From positions 18,533,092 to 18,597,091 of the forward strand of contig CM060466.1 in NCBI GenBank assembly GCA_030544235.1: DNA of 64,000 nucleotides, in the 5' to 3' direction. The DNA is from Lepturacanthus savala. Its lineage: Eukaryota > Chordata > Actinopteri > Scombriformes > Trichiuridae. Positions 59,536 to 64,000 of this stretch are shown here, piece by piece. The notes beneath the pieces were generated by a model. The model was not told the origin of the DNA. It ran no database searches and saw only the letters and a program-made list of their open reading frames with translations. Position 1 is the first letter of the stretch; each line of letters begins with the position of its first letter. The translations under genes and the position numbers were made by a program.

Positions 59536-60352
59536 AACCAAATAAGTGCCTGCAGTGTATGTGACTATGTTTCATGTCTTTGTGTTTTACAGATTCAACC
59601 ATTGCTGTAGTTTCTCTTTCCCACGAGATGGAAGAGCGACTAGAAGTTGACAGGCTGACTTGTTGTTGATGCAAAGATGGCGTCTAGACTCCCTCAGGGG
59701 GATGTCGACTCTAATCTGAGCTTCGCTACCCCCTTCATAACATGAAGAATGGACATGATTAGATTTGTCTATATTGTATATTAATAATACAGAACTTCAG
59801 GTTGAAATATATACTAGTGGTTTATTATAAGCCTTGTTTGAAGCAAAGTTTTTCATGAGGATTTTACCCCCACACTGCTGTGATTTATTCATCACATTTA
59901 CACGGCAAGAAAATTCTATTCAGATTTACTGATTCGTTGATTTAAGCCAGAGCAAGAACCTCAAACATCCACAACTGCTGCTTCCCCGCCCCGAAAAGAA
60001 CGTATCGTGGTGGGTGGGTTTGATCAGATGTGGAGGTAATCAGGTCACGTCCCGCCGGGAGGCCTCGGAGCGTGCTGCAGGGTTTATACGGCCTATCTGG
60101 CCTGAGATGCCCCAGGAGGAACAAAAGAGATATGATTGCAGAGAAGGACTTCAGGGCTACCGAGCTTAGCATGTTGATGCTGTGACCCAGAGCCAGATAG
60201 GTGACAGAACACGGTTGCACTGATTTGTTGAGCTCCTTTCTCAATGTGTTTCTGAGCACCTGGGTGAGCATCGCAAATTCCCACCGCAGCCGCCACTCTG
60301 CTTGATCCTGAGTTGCAAGGAATGATTTTTATTTGTAATCAGGTATAGGCTA
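56301..60352. other. Non-coding, no gene seen
   Basis: Contains a poly(A) run (57138-57157). A 174-codon open stretch on the minus strand (57908-58432) has no recognisable domain and is consistent with chance in AT-rich DNA. Confidence 0.5.
59495..59533. repeat. (GT)n microsatellite
   Basis: About nineteen GT units; a looser TG-rich stretch precedes it at 59335-59400. Confidence 0.95.
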
Positions 60353-60530
60353 CCCTGGTCCTAGAGAGCTGCTGTGTGTGCAGGCTTTTGTTCCAACCAA
60401 GCAGTTACACACCTGATTCTACTAATAAACCATTAGAGTCCTTGCTAAGGACCTTCATTAATAGAACCAGCTGTGTTACTGCCTGGTTGGAACAAAAACC
60501 TGCTCCCACAGCGGCTCTCCAGGACCAGGG
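60353..60530. mobile_element. Fold-back (long inverted repeat) element
   Basis: The 178 bases have about 52-base arms. The left arm starts CCCTGGTCCTAGAGAGCTGC and ends near ttgttccaaccaagcag; the right arm (60479-60530), read on the minus strand, starts CCCTGGTCCTGGAGAGCCGC. The arms differ at few positions. I recall this consensus as an abundant short element in fish. No target duplication is obvious and there is no coding. Confidence 0.75.
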
Positions 60531-63235
60531 TTCGTGACCTCTGGGATAAATTAACGGAATAATTCAGGTAAGTAATCTGCAGCGGATCTTTCAATTTACA
60601 GGTTACAAAGACATCAGATTCACACAAGATGAAAAGAAGGAATAACCTCTAACCTCTTCCTCAACGTGCAAAATAGTCTTTTGATTAATGAGACTGTAAT
60701 TTCTTCATGAACAAAGTCCCCATAGGCGCCACATATACATACCACTTTGGCAGCACACTTACACTCCTGCACGCAGACTCTAACATCCAAAATGTCTTCA
60801 AGCAGCAGTATATTCCTGTACAGCTCCACATGCACGCTGTGCAGCGAGCAGCTAAAACTCTCTAACCTGGGGCGTGTGTTTTGGGAGTCGGCATTTGTTC
60901 TTCAGCCCACAGAGAGCAGATCAGGCCCTGGATCAGAGCGGAAATCTTATCCGTCTTCTCCAGGATCGCCCTGTCAGCCGCCTTCACTGGCTCAGAAAAC
61001 CAAACGACTAAATTACTCTCTGATGGAGAGATAAGCTTCTTTTTTTAAAAAAAAAAAAATTCTGGCTGTACATCTGCCAACGTATGGCCTTCAGAAAACC
61101 TTGGCCTTGCTTTCACTGCAGTTAAAAATGGATTTTTACAAAAATACTGGCAGTGCAACATGGCGCGGTAGATGCAATTATACATGGTAGGGTACACCAA
61201 TGGCAGGATCAGACCACATAACGTTTATGTCTTCCCAGATGGTCGGATACGGTGATCCTGGTCCTGCTGTGACCCCTAACAGAGTATTTGCTTGCAGCCT
61301 TGCAGACATAGTTACATGATTGAGCAGGAAGGGCCAGAGACACATTTACAGGACCTGGAATGTCAACAACTATAGATTGATGAGATATGGTAAAAACATT
61401 CTGACACGTCTTTCCTTCTAGGCCTTGACATAGAGTCGACTGTCCTCCACTGTGACATGTTACACACGTTAAAAAAAACAACATTACATTAAATTACATT
61501 ACGTATGCCACCTGAGAGTCAGATTTTGCCATTTTGTGCAGATTGCACAGTCTAATGCTTTCATAAGTCAGCATTTCAAGTATCAGCACTATCACCAGAC
61601 AGGAATGCTGTAATTGGGCGATTCTGCAAATAAATGCTGACTGTGTATTGTAGATTCCTGATGGGACCTTTGGTAGCTTAGATCATGGAAATGTACAGAA
61701 ACACTTATGTCATAAACAGAAAAAATCCTAAGAAGACAGGGTTTGATTGAGTGTCTGACATTCTGAGTGATGGTTGGTTGAACCTATTTAAACCTAGAAA
61801 TGCCACAGCTGAAATATGATACGACACTTGGAGCAGAAGTCGATTCCAGATTTTGCCATTAAAAGTTTAAATGGCTTTTGTGAACACGTATCGCTGCCTC
61901 TGTCCTCCACTGACCGGCACGCCCCGGCTCTCCCAAGACAAGATTTTACCTCATCTGCACAGACTCATGACCTTCACCACAAGATAAAATAAAGGCAGCA
62001 GACCGTGGAGTGGTATCTGGCAGCGCCACTCTCCCTCGTATCTGACTAGCCGACAGCACTCTGGCAACGCTCTCCTAAGACTCATTACCCAATTATTAGG
62101 CAGAGAGGCTTTTACAAGCGAAACGGAGAAGAGTGAGTGATAAATAGAGAGACTAAGATGGAAAACGTGAAATGAAATAGGAACAGCATTTGGATCCACA
62201 AAATTTATTTTAGAGTATTTAGGATCTTGATGTTTAAACGTAGTTTCTCTTTCTATGATGGATTCTATTCAGTTGTTACTTTCACTTGTAAAAAGTATTC
62301 AATAGACATCTGATCTCTAGTCATGTGTCATGTGTCTCTATAAAAGGATCTGTACGCCCATAACAACAGGTATCCCAGATTCTAGTTCTCTGTTCATTTT
62401 ACACACAAGGTTATAGGATGTTTTAAACATCTTGATGCTGCCAAAGTTCCACTTTCAGTGCTGTGATCTTTTAAAGCTCTGAATGTGGACTCTGGCGTTA
62501 CTATCAACAAACGCCAAGACTGTTATATTCTTCCTCTGTCACACCATGACACTTTGATAGCAGCACACATTCTCCTTTGAAGTCATTATGGTTTTGAAAA
62601 ACCAGATGGTCATAAAGAGTGTATGTGTGTCTGTCCTTGTAAAGTGCTGTAATCATACTTTCTGATTGTAAGACATGATGCATCATGGTTATTTACAGCT
62701 ACTTTTATAATGTGTCATGTGGGTTAACGCTGTGTAACACGTGATACATATTGTTGCTGGTGGGTGGATACCTTGAATGTCCAAAACCGTTACTTTAAGT
62801 AAAATGAAATAATAATTAAACAAAGGTTGCTTTTGTCTATATACATTATGGTCAGATACATACCGACAGTTTCAAGGATCTAATGGAGTTACAAGCTATA
62901 TTCCCGAGCTCATTTTAATATTTTTGGTTGTTAAAAGTGTGTAAAACTCAGATATGAATGATCGGTAGCATTGGTTTATGGAACGCATGGAAACAGTTTC
63001 CAGAATAGTCCAATATTTCCACATTTATCAGTCACATATGACGTTACATGAATGTCAGTGATGTTAGGTCGCTCCATCACTTTGGTCGAGACAGAAACCT
63101 GAATACTTACTTACTTACTACTTGGAGGCTTTTCCTGAATGAGTTTCACATTTGTGGTTTTAAAGAAATGCCTTGACAACTATTGGATGCGTTGCCATGG
63201 AATTTTGTGCAGGCAGTTTCCTTGAGGATGATTTG
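60531..63235. other. Non-coding apart from one ambiguous open frame
   Basis: The minus-strand frame at 61209-61484 has a faint immunoglobulin-like end (see findings). The rest shows no exon or transposon that I recognise. Confidence 0.45.
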
Positions 63236-63380
63236 TCAGTCAGTCATTTTCTATACCTGTTTATTCCTTTTCCAATTCCAGCACATTACAGGCAAGATGC
63301 AGGGATACACCCCAGACTGGTCACTCCACACAGAAAGGTCCCAGACTAAGGTCTTGAACCTACGGCCTATTTGCTGTGAG
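63236..63380 (-). mobile_element. LINE 3' end, copy with an internal deletion
   Basis: It begins gtcagtcattttctatacct like the 12744 copy, continues to gcagggatacaccccagac and tggtcactc, then jumps to ccacacagaaaggtcccag, tcttgaacct and ttgctgtgag. These last blocks are farther along the same fish repeat as I remember it, so the segment containing the attcacacctacgggcaattt motif is deleted. Confidence 0.6.
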
Positions 63381-64000
63381 TCATTTTAGTCCATTAATCA
63401 CTGTTAACATTTAATGCAACTTTAAAAGCAACTCTTATTTTGCAGTGGCTGTATTGCCACTCTGTCTTCTGCCACACACACACACGCATATATTTTTGCT
63501 CTCTATTTTCATGCACTTACATGCACCTGTATAAACGTACAGATGTGACACTTTCCATATTTTTCCGCCTTTGTGAGCTGATTTTTTGGAAATTATCCAC
63601 TTCTATCAAACATGCCAAGAATGCGTCACTCACCTTCAGCAGTGCAACAAAGAAAAACCGGTGCTGTCTTGCCTCCAAATGCCCTCAATGTGTCTCCGTT
63701 AGCTAACACACATCCACACTACAATATGTACACCTAATCTAAAAGGTGTGTAACTCTCCAATCCTCAGAACTGATGTTGCTTACTTTGGACCTCTCTCAG
63801 CAGGCCTTCCTGTCTGCTCTATTCATACGCAGCAGTAGATTGAGTAGAAACTGCAGAGTATGGAGATTTATATCATGGAACATAGGTAAATATTTATTGA
63901 GGTGTTCTGCTTTAAAGAATTGTATTAGTTTGATTTCAAGAAAATGTCAGAAACTGAGTTGTAACCTTTGATCAGCCATACACAGTACTTTCATTCAAAC
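63381..64000. other. Non-coding to the window end
   Basis: A short CA-rich run (63474-63485) and unique sequence. No gene is seen. Confidence 0.5.

Overview
The window reads as vertebrate, and most likely teleost fish (probably a spiny-rayed fish), nuclear DNA. It is moderately AT-rich, full of TG/CA and TA microsatellites, and carries small dispersed repeats of kinds I recall from fish genomes: miniature DNA transposons, 5'-truncated LINE ends and fold-back elements. There are no operons, bacterial signals, tRNA or rRNA genes or CRISPR arrays that I can see.

One protein-coding gene is clear: mgat3 on the + strand, encoding N-acetylglucosaminyltransferase III (beta-1,4-mannosyl-glycoprotein 4-beta-GlcNAc-transferase, family GT17), the Golgi enzyme that adds bisecting GlcNAc to N-glycans. 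I assemble it as join(33875..34303, 38548..39215, 40464..40746, 41753..42250), giving 625 residues. All three coding introns are GT-AG and keep the frame. The spacing of the three N-glycosylation sequons (N355, N373, N511) equals the spacing I recall for the mammalian enzyme, which supports the splice model. A strong acceptor ending at 33873, one base before the ATG, means at least one 5' UTR exon lies upstream and is not identified; the promoter is therefore not located. The mammalian coding region is, to my knowledge, uninterrupted, so the split fish reading frame and its longer stem are the main gene-level points.

Layout: 1-33.8 kb is upstream or 5'-intronic DNA with microsatellites and old repeats. 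These include a hAT-like element at 18441-19019, a MITE family with ends like GGGTCAGTGAC (7955, 12664, 15607 and 48340), a LINE remnant at about 21.3-21.85 kb, a 16-bp minisatellite at 24953-25181 and a two-copy repeat at 28102 and 31114. From 33.9 to 42.25 kb is mgat3; its first coding intron holds an antisense LINE reverse-transcriptase fragment (34685-35455) and a hAT element with a complete 8-bp target duplication and a BED-finger relic (35697-36374). From 42.25 to 64 kb is downstream DNA without a second recognisable gene. It has a 13-bp minisatellite of YY1-like sites (47026-47230), a piggyBac-like MITE (49863-50407), two striking hairpins (50585-50642 and 54720-54761) and a fold-back element (60353-60530).

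I found no new multi-gene system. The most rewarding observations are the YY1-site array, the near-perfect hairpins, the readable nested insertions with target duplications, and the intron-split mgat3. Family names for repeats rest on ends, target duplications and recollection, not on database searches.
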